Shown: positions 38,219 through 48,884, counted from the stretch's first letter. The stretch is 64,000 nt of DNA from Trichaptum fuscoviolaceum (GCA_910574455.1 CAJSYZ010000007.1:2363773-2427772); one strand, 5' to 3'. Made by a program: numbers and translations. Notes: a model not told the origin generated them from the letters alone.

Positions 38219-40762
38219 ATGTCTGCAGAAGACAAAATCCAATCTCTTCAACAGCAGCTCAGCAAGCTTCAGCAGCAGCAGCTGGGTGCTAATGCTGGAG
38301 AAGAGATCTACATTGGCCAATATCTACTTACCCGACTCGAACAACTGGGTGTTTCCGTTCGTCTATCTATGCAGCTATTCATTCCTCACCGAAGCTAATC
38401 TTTCCTCTAAATTCCTCAGAAAATGTTCGGTGTGCCGGGTGACTTTAATTTAGGTGTGTAACTCTCACCTGCTTATTATATGTATCGGTAAATTGACTAA
38501 TTTTTGCCACAGGATTCCTGGTATGCATTATGCATCATGTTCTCACCTATACCTATACCTACTCAGCCATATACTACATCTACAGGACCTCGTCGAAGAC
38601 CATAAATTTATCGACTGGGTCGGAAACTGGTGTGTCCTTCAATTCAATTCGATTATCTTCCGAGTTCGTACTTAGCACTTAACCTTCAGCAACGAGCTCA
38701 ATGCTTCATACGCTGCTGATGGCTATGCTCGAGTAAACACCAAAAGCATTGGCGCTATCACTACAACGTGAGATTTGTTAATTTTCATGATGTATCTATC
38801 GTCTAAATCGCATTCACAACGGGATAGATTTGGAGTCGGAGAGCTGAGCGCTATCAATGGTATCGCTGGAGGTAGGCATCATGTAAATCAGTATAAAATA
38901 CACATCTTACCCCGGTTCTAGCATTCTCTGAGCATGTTCCCGTCCTCCATATTGCCGGTGTTCCGAGTACAACGCAGTTAAAGACAAAACCTATGCTGCA
39001 CCATACTCTTGGGGATGGAAGGTGACTTGATAGTAGCATTTTACTTCCTCATCTCGTTGATGCAAGATCTACTTCAGGTTTGACGCGTACGAAAAAGCTG
39101 CACAGCTATTCACGAAAGCTACCGCGCACTTAATGTTAGTGAACGTCATTTGTCTTTCTTCACTATCTAAGTGTTGTCATGATAGGGACAAAGATACCGC
39201 GGCAGCGGAAATAGACCGAGTGCTCACTGCCTGTGTCATCAGCGCAAAGCCCGTCTATCTTACCCTCCCCACCGACCTCGTTTACGCCAAGATACCATCC
39301 GGACGCCTACTCACGCCACTCCCGACGCAACCTCCCGAAAATGAGCCCGACACAGAGACGTTCGTGATCGAGGAAGTGATCCGATTGATCAAGGAGGCTA
39401 AGGACGAGCACGGAGAAGTGGTGATTCTTGTCGACGCCTGTGCGAACAGACACCATGTGAAAGAGGAGACGAGGGAGTTGGTGAAGAGAACCGGATTTCC
39501 GGTGTACAGCGCACCGATGGGCAAGGGCACGATCTGGGAGGGAGATGAACGTTATGGTGGTGTAAGTAATTCTTTTTCTCTTTTGAAGACAAATTGGAAC
39601 TGATGTTTATGGTGTGCCATATAGATATACATTGGGTCATTGACACACGAGGAGATCAAAGACAAGGTTGAGAAAGCGAAGCTCATCCTCTCCGTCGGTG
39701 CGCTCAAGAGCGATTTTAACACCGGTAACTTCACATACAGCATCCCCACCTCCCGGACTGTCGAGGTCAGTCGGCCTAAACTCTTCTTACTTCCTATCAT
39801 ATTCCATACTAAATCTCGTAATCATGCACTCAGTTTCATTCAGATCACACACGCGTCCGGTTCGCGCACTTCCCGGGCATCGGGATGAAACGTCTCCTAC
39901 CCAAGCTCACCGAACGACTTGCGCCCATCCAGCCCCTCGCCTCGAAGATCCCCGTCCCGAAATTCTCTCTCCCGCTCCCTGAGGACCCCACGCCTCTGAT
40001 CACGCACGACTGGCTCTGGCCGCGCGTTGGCCAGTTCTTGCAGAAGAAGGACGTGGTCGTGGCGGAGACTGGCACGTCGAGCTTCGGGGTGCTGGACGTA
40101 CCCTTCCCCGATGATGCGGTGTTTGTGAGTCAGATATTGTGGGGAAGTATTGGTTGGACAGTCGGTGAGCAGCTAACGACCTGTTTGCATCGACATTTAC
40201 TTATTTTTACCCTGGACTACAGGAAGCACACTGGGTGCTGCTTTAGCTGCGAGAGATATTGGCTTAAATCGGACGATCCTATTCGTTGGCGATGGCAGCT
40301 TGTATGCGTCGGATCACTTCAGTTTTACTGTTCAGCACTAACATCACGGCATTCAATTACAGACAGTTAACAGTACAAGAAATCTCTACCATGATCCGCA
40401 CGGGCGTCAAGCCGATCATCTTCGTCCTCAACAATGCAGGCTACACAATCGAGCGACACTTGCACGGCTGGGAGCGCAAGTACAACGACATCTCCAACTG
40501 GAAATGGACGTCCCTCCTCTCTGTCTTCCAGGGCTCCACCGACACGCCGAAAGGCAAGTCATACACAGTGCACACGAAGGAGGAGCTGGATAAGCTGCTA
40601 AGCGATGCGCACTTCGCTGCGGCGGAGGAGATCCAGCTGGTGGAGATCATGATGGACAAGTTCGATGCGCCCCCTGCGCTGAGACGCCAGGCGGAATTGA
40701 GTGGAAAAACGAATGCGTATGTTCCTGGAAGTATGGCTGGTGTTGTTGCGTCTACGAAGTGA
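38219..40762 (+). CDS. PDC1: Pyruvate decarboxylase
   Basis: Cytosolic thiamine-diphosphate enzyme converting pyruvate to acetaldehyde and CO2, the committed step to ethanol. ATG is at 38219, since the coding frame requires MSAEDKIQSL. Exon 1 is 38219-38356, exon 2 is 38420-38453, and exon 3 is only 8 nt (38513-38520), giving GVPGDFNLGFLDLVEDH. Later exons carry the catalytic-Glu motif NELNASYAADGYAR, GIAG, HIAGVPSTTQ, the central-domain block PVYLTLPTDLVYAK, and the ThDP-binding motif from GDGSLQLTVQEIS to FVLNNAGYTIE. The stop is at 40760-40762. The residue order and about 600-residue size match fungal PDC. A related indolepyruvate or phenylpyruvate decarboxylase is less likely given the overall motifs. 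About a dozen introns; no break seen. Confidence 0.94.
38513..38520 (+). other. PDC1: 8-nt micro-exon in pyruvate decarboxylase
   Basis: GATTCCTG lies between AG (38511-38512) and GTATGC (38521). It is needed to join GDFNLG to FLDLVEDH in frame, as in other pyruvate decarboxylases. Confidence 0.8.
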
Positions 40763-41145
40763 TGGAGTAAGAGAGGCGAGGCAAATTAAAGAACTTCCGT
40801 CTTGAGGAGGAAGTGACATGGACATTGTGTGCAAAAGTGAAGTGACCAAATCTGCTGTACAACTTAACACAGTAATTGCAATGAAATGTAGCATTAGAGC
40901 TGAACTTTCATACTCCATGACTGAGCGCTCTCAGAATACATCTCAGCTTGATCGTCTTCCAAACGGGATGCATGTGTGAGTGCCGCGTTTTTGTTTTAAC
41001 GGGAATAATTAGAAACTCAGTAACTACTTTAGCACGGCACTCGGACAATGACAGCAACGGCACTACATGCAGAGTGCGTTTGCTTGATACTCCGTAACAT
41101 GCTATGAGATTGGGAGCTATCCGCAAAGGGGAACGGAAGTAAATA
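40763..41145. other. Intergenic region between PDC and the cullin-like array
   Basis: 383 bp between convergent stop codons. This is too short to contain a cullin C-terminal half for copy A. The part from about 41060 to 41145 resembles the 3' flank of copy C (44885-44990). Confidence 0.6.
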
Positions 41146-42406
41146 CTAGGGGTCATATTTTGATTTCATGCTCCTTCCAGGGTCCTGAGTCTCAGAAACC
41201 GTCTTCTTATCCAGTTCTCCAATCTTTTGGCGCACCGGTTCCAACACCTCCGGGAGGCTCTGCACAAGGGCACGAATCCGACAAAGTTCTTCGTCGTCCG
41301 CATCATCCAATGATTTCTTATACCCGGTCCATATATGCTCGTCTTCGAGGATGCCATTGACGCAATTCCCTATCAATTCCTTGGGCTCAAAGGTACGAAT
41401 GTACAAGAGCGCGCGTTCGTCCTCTGTCACAAACACCTTTTGCGCCTCTTCAAGGAAACCAGATGCACCAGTTCCTGTCATAGCTGCTTCCAGTGTTGAT
41501 GCAATGTACTTCGCCGTTTCCCCAACGTACTGATTCTCGAATTGTTCCTTGTAGACATCCTTGGATTCCTTGGTTAAGTTCTCGTCATCAATGCCGAGTG
41601 CCACGAGAGAGTCGGTAACTTTCTTCACGAGCTCTTGGTTGTCCGTCTTGCTGCTGCGCTGGTTTTCGATGAGCTCCAGCAAAGCATAGGATAGCTTCAA
41701 ATCTTCGCCTTGGATGGGTCGAAGGAAGTGTTCCTTCCACTCAACAAGGGCCAGCTAAGACTACTTTCAGATGATCGACACTGTTTGCCAGTTGAGGTTG
41801 ATCCACACCTTATCCACTGGATAGATATCCTTGTGGCCTTTCTGTCTTTCTTGAACTACCCAATGGCGATTAAGATAGGTGAACACCCGACTTAGATAGC
41901 TGACGCTGGTCTTATACTTTCCCCATTCAATGGCATACAGCTGGAGAAGGTCTACTCCTAAATTGTTGCGGACCTCAGTGCCCTAGCGTCTGGTCAGTTT
42001 CCACATCAGGTGAGAAGGGTATTAACACCATTCACCTTATACAGGCCTTCCACGTGCTGGACCAGATACGATGTCAGTTTCTCATAGAGAGCAGAGCGCA
42101 TCGCACTTTCTGTCAGTGAATGGCAATGTACGCATCAGTGATAATTCGTCGCAGCTGAGAATAAACGAGTACGTCACTTTGTGCATTTGCGACTTCTTGG
42201 CTTTGGTTTGGCATCCGCGAAACCGTCATGCAGTTATAAGCAACGGTGTACAGTTCTTGATAATCCATATACGAGATCTGGTCTCCAGACATTATGCGGC
42301 CCAAGCCTTCCTCAAGGAATCGCCAAGTCGTCTCTAAGTCGGCATTAGCTGCAGGAATCGGAGCTCTCTGCGATTGGGATTCGGTTGTTGAAGATGTTGT
42401 GGACAT
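41146..42406 (-). CDS. Truncated cullin-1-like protein, copy A
   Basis: Four exons (42406-42178, 42109-42036, 41982-41809, 41754-41146) join in phase to 361 residues. The sequence follows the N-terminal cullin repeats of CUL1/CDC53: ADLETTWRFLEEG, then YQELYTVAYNCMT (the helix that binds Skp1 in CUL1), SALYEKLTSYLVQHVEGLY, YLNRHWVVQERQKGHKDIYP, LALVEWKEHFLRPI, LLELIENQRSSKTDNQ, VYKEQFENQYVGETAKYIAS, and ELCRIRALVQSLPEVLEPVR. It then stops at SMKSKYDP. A full cullin is about 750-800 residues; the 4-helix bundle, the cullin-homology domain that binds Rbx1, and the neddylation lysine are absent. The next gene follows after only 383 bp. It could compete for Skp1-F-box adaptors; that is inference. 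First of four tandem copies. Confidence 0.85.
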
Positions 42407-42478
42407 TGTCGGAGAATGACTGTGCATAGATAGAGAAGCGTCTTGGGTATGACGGGTGTTGACGCAAACGATTCTTCC

Positions 42479-42486
42479 TATTTATA
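42479..42486 (-). promoter_or_regulatory. TATA-like box of cullin-like copy A
   Basis: TATAAATA on the minus strand, about 75 bp before the ATG at 42406. A comparable box sits in front of each of the other copies. Confidence 0.5.
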
Positions 42487-42889
42487 CTTCTATCAGTTGA
42501 TCTTGTTCATCAAAACTGTGGCAAGTTCATCATTTGTAGCTCCACTCAGTACACGATGCGCTCTGTTCCTTCCGAAGGGATGGCCGCATAACAGAGCTCT
42601 ATGCAGATGGCAAATTTAGATGAGAAGAATGTGCTCTCTTGCTTCACGTCCGAGTCCGCAGTGGCAACTCCACGAAAGTCGGATTTACCCGAACGTTTTC
42701 GGCATCATTCCACAAACCTACAATCCGTAGCAGCATGCATTTCGAAATGGATTAGAATACGAGCTTAGATACGTAGCTTTCTACCCCAGAGACACCGAGA
42801 TGTGTTTCCCTTGATGCAAGCGTTGGCCATTGAGGCTGGTAAGGTCGGATCCTGCGCTTGCAGACGACACTGGTAAAAACCAGCTACGA

Positions 42890-44079
42890 CTAGAAATACA
42901 ACTTCTCGATCTTCTTTCGCACAGGCTCCAATACGTAGGGGAGGCTCTCCATGAGTGCATGGATCCTCTGAACGTCCTCCTCTTCTGCATCACCAAATGC
43001 TTTATGAAATCCAGTCCATATCTGTTCGTCTTGGAGGACGTCCCTGGCGCAATTCTCTATGAATTTATTTCGCCCGAAAGCGCGAATGAATATGATCGTG
43101 CGTTCCTCCTCTGCCACAAACACCTTTCGTGCCTTTTCAAGGAAAGCGATTGCACCACCCTCCGTTATAGAGGCTTCTAGTGTTGTCGTGAAATACTTCG
43201 ATGTAGCCACCATGTATGGCCCCTCAAGTTGCTCCTTGTAGACTGCCAAGGAATTCTTTTTGCTGTTTTCCTCATCAATTCCGAGCGCCGAAAGGGAATT
43301 GGCGACCTTCCTCACGAGCTCTTGGTCGATAGACTCGCCGTTGCGCTGATACTCGATTAAAGTCAATAAAGTGTTAGTGAGCGTCATGTCTTCGCCCTGG
43401 ATGGGATCCACGAAATGCTCCTTCCACACGAGGCTTGCCATCTACGAAACATATTCATAATGATTCGTATCATTACAATATGCGAAGGTCACATACCTTA
43501 TTCACCGGGTAGACATCCTTGCGCCCTTCCTGTCGTTGTCGATATATCCAAGAGTCGATATGACCGAACAATCTGATCATTTTATTGACAACGGTCGTAA
43601 ATGTATTCCATTCATTTGCGTAATGCTGAAGAAGGACGATGCCTGACTTGTCCTGAATCTCAGCACTCTGCACACTGTATCAGCACATGATACATCGGAG
43701 TCACAAAAGTAAGAAATGTATTTACCTCACGCAGGCCCACTATGTGACGTACCAGGTACGCTTTCAATCTGTCGTAAATAGAGAATGCGTTGGCATTCTC
43801 TGAGTGAGAAATGTATTAGTGTCAACTGTCGCAGTTGGATGTATGAGGGATATTACTCTGTGGATCCTTGATCCCTTCTTTCTCCGTAATCGACACCATA
43901 TAGCGATAAACGACGGTATATAATGCCATCCATCTCGATAACAAAACCCGGTCGCCGAAACAAACGTGGTCCATGCCCTCTTCAGCGTATCGCCAAAAGG
44001 TATCTGAGTCCGCAGAGGTATCTGGGATAGGCAGAGTACTTTGGATCCCGTTTTCACTTCCAGAAAATGATGTAGACAT
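42890..44079 (-). CDS. Truncated cullin-1-like protein, copy B
   Basis: Same exon plan as copy A. Starts MSTSFSGSENG at 44079; exon 1 contains FWRYAEEGMDHVCFGDR and WMALYTVVYRYMVS. Later exons contain YDRLKAYLVRHIVGL, SGIVLLQHYANEWNT and QEGRKDVYP. The last exon (43441-42890) carries WKEHFVDPIQGEDM, LLTLIEYQRNGESIDQELVR, VYKEQLEGPYMVATSKYFTT, FVAEEERTIIFIRAF, and ends LEPVRKKIEKLYF. All frames are open. It ends at the same point of the cullin fold as copy A, with copy A's start less than 0.5 kb further, so no C-terminal cullin domain can exist. The first exon is the most diverged of the set; the region after DHV has lost the usual SYAKY residues. Whether it still binds Skp1 is unknown. Confidence 0.82.
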
Positions 44080-44147
44080 GGTCGAAGAGTGAAGGGTGTT
44101 ATATGAAGGTTCGATAGGGGATGGCGTTCGTTCGCAGCGGGCTCGTC

Positions 44148-44154
44148 TTATATA
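44148..44154 (-). promoter_or_regulatory. TATA-like box of cullin-like copy B
   Basis: TATATAA on the minus strand, about 70 bp before the ATG at 44079. It is preceded upstream by a TTGCGCAGTCC...GTTGACGATTAAAT-like stretch that recurs before copy C. Confidence 0.5.
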
Positions 44155-44539
44155 TCATTTAATCGTCAACAACGGACTGCGCAAGTTCACTGTGACTCCT
44201 CTCGGTACCGCCATATTTTTATAGTGAGATGAAGAGAGTGCAAAATTAGCGTAAGTGGACTAATGTGTGTCTTAGACTTGTCTAAGAGTGAGATGGTGAG
44301 TGCGATCGCTTGAGTGCCATGGCCTTGCTTAGCCATTAAATTTCGGAATTTCCCGAAGCAAGTGGCAGCCGAGATCGACGGTGCGATTATTGTGTAGAGT
44401 CTTAAAGGTGTGACGGATAATAAAATACAAAGAAACAAGTAAAGACATACTCTTCAAATTCAAGGCAAGTGACAATGGAAACTCTACACCGTAGGTCTGG
44501 AGAAAAATTACAAGTATTTCTACTAACAAGACATCTCGG

Positions 44540-44827
44540 CTCCCACTGGCACTGGCAACGCATAAATGCGTCTAGGCCATCCTGCTGTACGTTCTCCGAC
44601 TATTTACGGTATTCAGAATCTCAACACATCTTTTTTCGCCGTTGACAAGGTCCTTGAAGCAATTTCCGTAACTTCAGACCTGTACGTTCTTCCTCTGTTA
44701 TTAATAGTCTCCCATTCTCCTCCGCCAAATCACTTGCGCTCAATCCCTTCAATCTGGTATCCCGGGATATTTTGAAATTGTCAACGACGTCTCAACATAT
44801 GGAGTCTCATTTTTCAGTTGTAGACAT
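44540..44827 (-). pseudogene. Decayed remnant of a fifth cullin-like copy
   Basis: No open frame, but the DNA aligns by eye with the last exon of copy D (46769-47075). Shared words in the same order include AACGCATA, TGTACG(T/C)TCTCCG, TCAG (at 44613), TTGACAAGGTCCTTG, TTCTTCCTCTG, TAGTCTCC, CTCCTCC(G/A)C(C/A)AAATCA and GTAGACAT. Substitutions and small gaps break it throughout, and the 5' exons are gone. It lies upstream of copy B and downstream of copy C, in the same orientation as the array. It shows that the array once held at least five units. Confidence 0.72.
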
Positions 44828-44947
44828 ACACCCAGTGAGGCCGTTATAAATTGTGCCAATCAGGCATTTGTCTGATCAAACCACAGTGGCATCACATGCA
44901 GAGAGAGCATACATGATACTGCGTACCATGAAACTCATCTGTGAAGA

Positions 44948-44963
44948 GGGGGGGGGGGGGGGG
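44948..44963. repeat. 16-nt G homopolymer
   Basis: Run of 16 G in the 3' flank of copy C. The matching flank of copy A (near 41127) has only a short G run, so the tract expanded after duplication, or its length is a sequencing artefact. Confidence 0.75.
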
Positions 44964-45025
44964 AAGTGAATACTAGGGATGTATCTCGACTCTATCCTTT
45001 ATTGGTGTCATGGTCCTCATTTTCA

Positions 45026-46231
45026 TCAAATTGACCAATGTTTTGATGCGTGGATTCCAACTCCTTCGGGGCTCTGTGCAAGCGTATGAAGACGACGAAG
45101 ATCCTCGGCATCCGCATCATCCAATGATTTCTCAAACCCGATCCATAATCGCTCGTCATCAAGGAAGCGCGTGAAGAAACTCCCTATGAACTCCTTGGGT
45201 TCGAAGGTACGGATGTACAAGCGCGCGCGTTCTTCCTCAGCAACAAACAGCTTTTGCGCTTCTTCGGGGCAAACAGATGCACCACTTTCTGTAATAAAGG
45301 CTTCCAGTTTCGTCGTAATGTACGTCGATGTCTCCTTCACGTATAACTCCTCGAATTGCTCTTTGTAGATGTCCAAGGACTCCTTAGTAAGGTTTTCCTC
45401 ATCAATCCCAAGAGCTACAAAAGAGTCGGTGACCTTCTTCACAAGCTCTTGGTCGACGATCGCGCCATTGCGCTGTTCCACGATTAATGTCAACAAAGCG
45501 CCAGTGAAATTCATGTCTTCGCCCTGAATGGGATCCAGGAAATGCACTTTCCATTTGATAAGTGCCAGCTAAGGAAAGGTAATTTATGATTGGCATCATG
45601 CCCAGCCTGAATAGGCGTACATAGGTCGGACTTACCTTAGGCACCGGGTAGACATCCTTGCGCCCTTTCTGTCTTTCTAAATCTAACCAATTCCGATTGA
45701 AATAGTTGAGTACTCGATCTATGTGTTTGACACCGGTCGTATATGTATTCCATTCATTCGTGTAATACCGAAGGAGGGCAATGCCCGACCTATTCTGAAT
45801 CTCAGTACTCTGCACATTGTTTCAGCACATATCACATCAGGATCACAAGAATAATATTTTTTCTAACCTCACGCAGGCCCACCAAGTGACGCACCAGGTA
45901 CGCTTTCAACCTGTCGTAAAGGGGGAAACCCCAAGCACTCTCTGAATGACAAATGTATTAGTGACATTTGTTGCAGTTGATTAACGAGAACATTACTCTG
46001 TGCATTCCTAACCTGGTCGTTCGCGTATCCTTTCATTGGCATCGATGTCATATAATGATAAATGACGGTATATAATTCCATATTTCTCGCATACGAAATC
46101 TGGTCGCCGGACATTATGTGGTCCATGCCCTCTTCAAGGAACCGCCAAACGGTCTCTAGGTCGGCATTAGCTGCTGGGATAGATAAAGCACTTTGTATCC
46201 GGTTCTTGCTCGCTAAAGATGCTGTAGGCAT
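45026..46231 (-). CDS. Truncated cullin-1-like protein, copy C (altered C-terminus)
   Basis: Four-exon gene like copy A; exon 1 is 46231-45997 (MPTASLASKN, then ADLETVWRFLEEGMDHIMSG and NMELYTVIYHYMTS, closest to the CUL1 Skp1-binding helix). Later exons give LYDRLKAYLVRHLVGL, LLRYYTNEWNTYTTGVKHID, RQKGRKDVYPVPK, LIKWKVHFLDPIQGEDM, LLTLIVEQRNGAIVDQELVK, FVAEEERARLYIRTF and EDLRRLHTLAQSP. Compared with copy A, two bases are missing at about 45064-45075. The last residues therefore read EGVGIHASKHWSI instead of the helix found in A and B, and the stop falls at 45026. The rest of the frame is open, so a product with a changed tail is likely. It lacks the C-terminal cullin half like the others. 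Confidence 0.78.
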
Positions 46232-46303
46232 TGTCGCAGAGTGAAGGTGGTATGTGGAGGTAAGATTGGTGGTGAGATGTCGTTTGTTCAGGAGACTACT
46301 CGT

Positions 46304-46313
46304 TTTATGTATA
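46304..46313 (-). promoter_or_regulatory. TATA-like box of cullin-like copy C
   Basis: TATACATAAA on the minus strand, about 75 bp before the ATG at 46231. The upstream element TTGCGCAGTCCAGTTGATC parallels that of copy B. Confidence 0.45.
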
Positions 46314-46687
46314 TCAATTGATCGTGATCAACTGGACTGCGCAAGCCCACCATGACTCTTGCCGGAAAAACCATGTGTTTATAAATGGGAAAGGGAAAAT
46401 TCCGCGCAAGTGGATTACAGAGATGTGTGTCGAACGCTCGTAGAAGTTAGATGGTAAGAGTGCGCTCGCTTCCAGTTGAGTGTCACTGCTCTGTTAACTC
46501 AATTCGGGATTACCCGCAGCCGAGATCGACGCATTCAAGTTCAAGTTGCCAATTGACATCGCAACGAGTCATAGAACGAAGGAGTCATTTAAACACAGAG
46601 CAACGATCAAATAGACAACCTTCAAGCTCAAGGCCAGCGACAATGGAAAATTCGCACCGATGAATCCGGAAATTGTTGTTTACATTA

Positions 46688-47912
46688 TTAGTAACGATCC
46701 CAGGATGCAGAAACCAGTTTCAAATAAAGCTCTTCGACCTTTTCACGAATGGGTTCCAGCTCATGCGGGAAGCTTGCCGCTAACGCATATATCCGTCGGA
46801 GGTCTTCGCGTTGTACGCTCTCCGTTCGTTTCAGGTACTCAGCCCATATTTGCTCGTCCTCGACAAGGTCTTTGGTACAATTCTTGATAAATTCCTTGGG
46901 GTCGAACGTGCGGATGTATAGACCCGCACGCTCTTCCTCTGCTCCGAATAGTCTCCTGGTCTCCTCCACAAAATCATATGCACTCATTTCCGTCAAGCGT
47001 GCCTCCAGGGATGTTTTGATGTACTTCATCGTCGTTTTAACGTAGGGGGTCTCGAACTGCAGCTTGTAGACATCCAGCGACTCCTTTTGAGGATCCTCTT
47101 CATCATCACCGAGTGACACCAAGGAGTCAATGACCTTCTTTATGAGCGCTAGATCGACCGTCTCGCCGTTGCGCTGCTTTTCGATGAGCTCCATTACAGT
47201 CGCAATTAGCTTCAGTTTTCGCCCTGAACTGGATCCAGAATGTTGTTCTTCCACTCGACAAGGGCAAGCTACGAAGTATAATTTGTTCATATGAGGATTC
47301 AAACATCTCCAAGATTTTTCACACCTTATAGACCGTATAGACGTCCCTGCGACCCTTTTGTCTCTCCTGAAGTGAGCAATGCGAATTGAGATACGAAAAT
47401 AGCCGGTTGATATAGTGTGCGCCTATCAAATATTTGTCCCATTCCTTCGCATAGAGCTGCACAAGGTCTACATTCGACTTGCTCTCAGTTTTGATGCCCT
47501 GTCACAGAAGATCAGTTCTTTTGTTCTTGACAATGAGTTCGAGCTCACTTCGCATAGCTGCTCGGAGTAGCGCACTAAGAACGCCTTGATTCTGTCGTAT
47601 AGATCAGCGCACACCAATGCGGGCCCTAATGAGAATAGCAAACAGATATCAGCGGTCTCTTTCTTATCTGACTAGCACAAGGGCATCACGCTGCGTTTCC
47701 TGGTGTCCATCTTTGCCTAATTTTGAAGATGTAAAGCAATTCATGGAAGTGGTGTACAGTCCCATGTATCTTGAATGTGATATTTGCAACGTGGTCATCA
47801 TACTGGTTATGCCTTCCTCAAGAAAACGCCAAAACGCCTCTGTATCTGCATTGACGAACCATGAATAGTCCGGCGGTAATGCTTCTTCTCTCGAAGCTAA
47901 AGCACGAAACAT
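46688..47912 (-). pseudogene. Truncated cullin-1-like gene, copy D, frameshifted
   Basis: Exon 1 begins MFRALASREE at 47912 (a more upstream ATG at 47972 overlaps the TATA-like box). It holds FWRFLEEGITSMM, YMGLYTTSMNCFTS, then PALVCADLYDRIKAFLVRYS, which is the closest of all copies to genuine CUL1. Exon 3 has LYAKEWDKYLIGAHYINRLF and ERQKGRRDVYTVYK. Exon 4 starts LALVEWKNNILDPVQGEN and then meets a stop: relative to copy A one base is missing at about 47213-47221. Downstream the other frame is open and cullin-like (VMELIEKQRNGETVDLALIK, LDVYKLQFETPYVKTTMKYI, ending SASWDRY at 46688). As read, the gene yields about 180 residues unless an unseen splice or a base-call error explains it. Confidence 0.7.
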
Positions 47913-47970
47913 AGTATGAGAGGGGAAGGTGGATAGATGGGGATTTGAAAGCATGCTCTCTTCATAGTTC

Positions 47971-47977
47971 ATTTATA
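47971..47977 (-). promoter_or_regulatory. TATA-like box of cullin-like copy D
   Basis: TATAAAT on the minus strand, about 60 bp before ATG 47912. It supports 47912 rather than 47972 as the start. Confidence 0.4.
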
Positions 47978-48884
47978 GTGATTAATCTTGATCGACTTCA
48001 GCGCGGGTTTACCATGGCGCCCATCGGCATCATGATGGCCTTTCTTTTGCAAGACATCATGAATGGGTCATTTTGAGCTCCTGTGTCGTGTGGGAACCCT
48101 AAGCAGAAGTGAGTCGAGTTGTGATAGTGAGTAACTGAGAGAAAGAGCCGGGGCCAGAGCGCGTCGTGGAGAAAAGCACAAACTCGGAATTACCCGTGGT
48201 AAATGATCGTCGCGTCTCTATACGAAACACTAACTTATAGGTAACAAATGTTAGCTTAAGAAAGACACGTATATGACTGAGGGGGAAATGCGTCATACAG
48301 AAGAGAAGTTACAAATACTAAACTAGAACGAAGTACTGAAAGACAATGTCCATCTGATCGACAAACGTGTCATGAGCACGCAGATCACTCCAGATAGCTT
48401 GATCAATCTTTTTAGATTCAACTTTAGCAGACCAGGCTGCACAGGATAGTACAATGATACATTACAGTACTAGATTCCAATATCATTCTTCTAATGAGAC
48501 AAAACAAATGTGTTGTACGTGTTATGAAAGCGGTAGTAAAGGAACCCAAGAAGTAACGACCGGTAAAAGACAGACAATGAATGATTGACCAAACACTTTT
48601 CTCAGAGTGAGAAAAAAGAGTCAAAGCAGGAGGAACGCGGTTAACTACAGCCTTATCACAAAGCGAATGGAAGGAGTGAGGTAGGCAAGCGAGGGTTTGG
48701 TACAAGAAAGCAAAGGTGAGGTTATTCCGGTGCAGTGATAGCGGCTAACTGAGGAGATATCAAAGTGATAGAGTTCGTGGATGCGGTGAGGCTGCGAGGG
48801 ACACATGCGCGGAGAGGCGAGGATCTGAAATTATAGGTGTGTGTGTGAGAGAGAGGAGGGAGTAGATGGGCGGAGATGTCGTTC
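47978..48884. other. Intergenic region with simple-sequence stretch
   Basis: About 0.9 kb between copy D and the membrane-protein gene. At 48180-48220 a CTCGGAATTACCCG-like word matches the upstream regions of copies B and C. A (GT)n(GA)n-like stretch lies at 48836-48860. No gene was supported. Confidence 0.45.
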
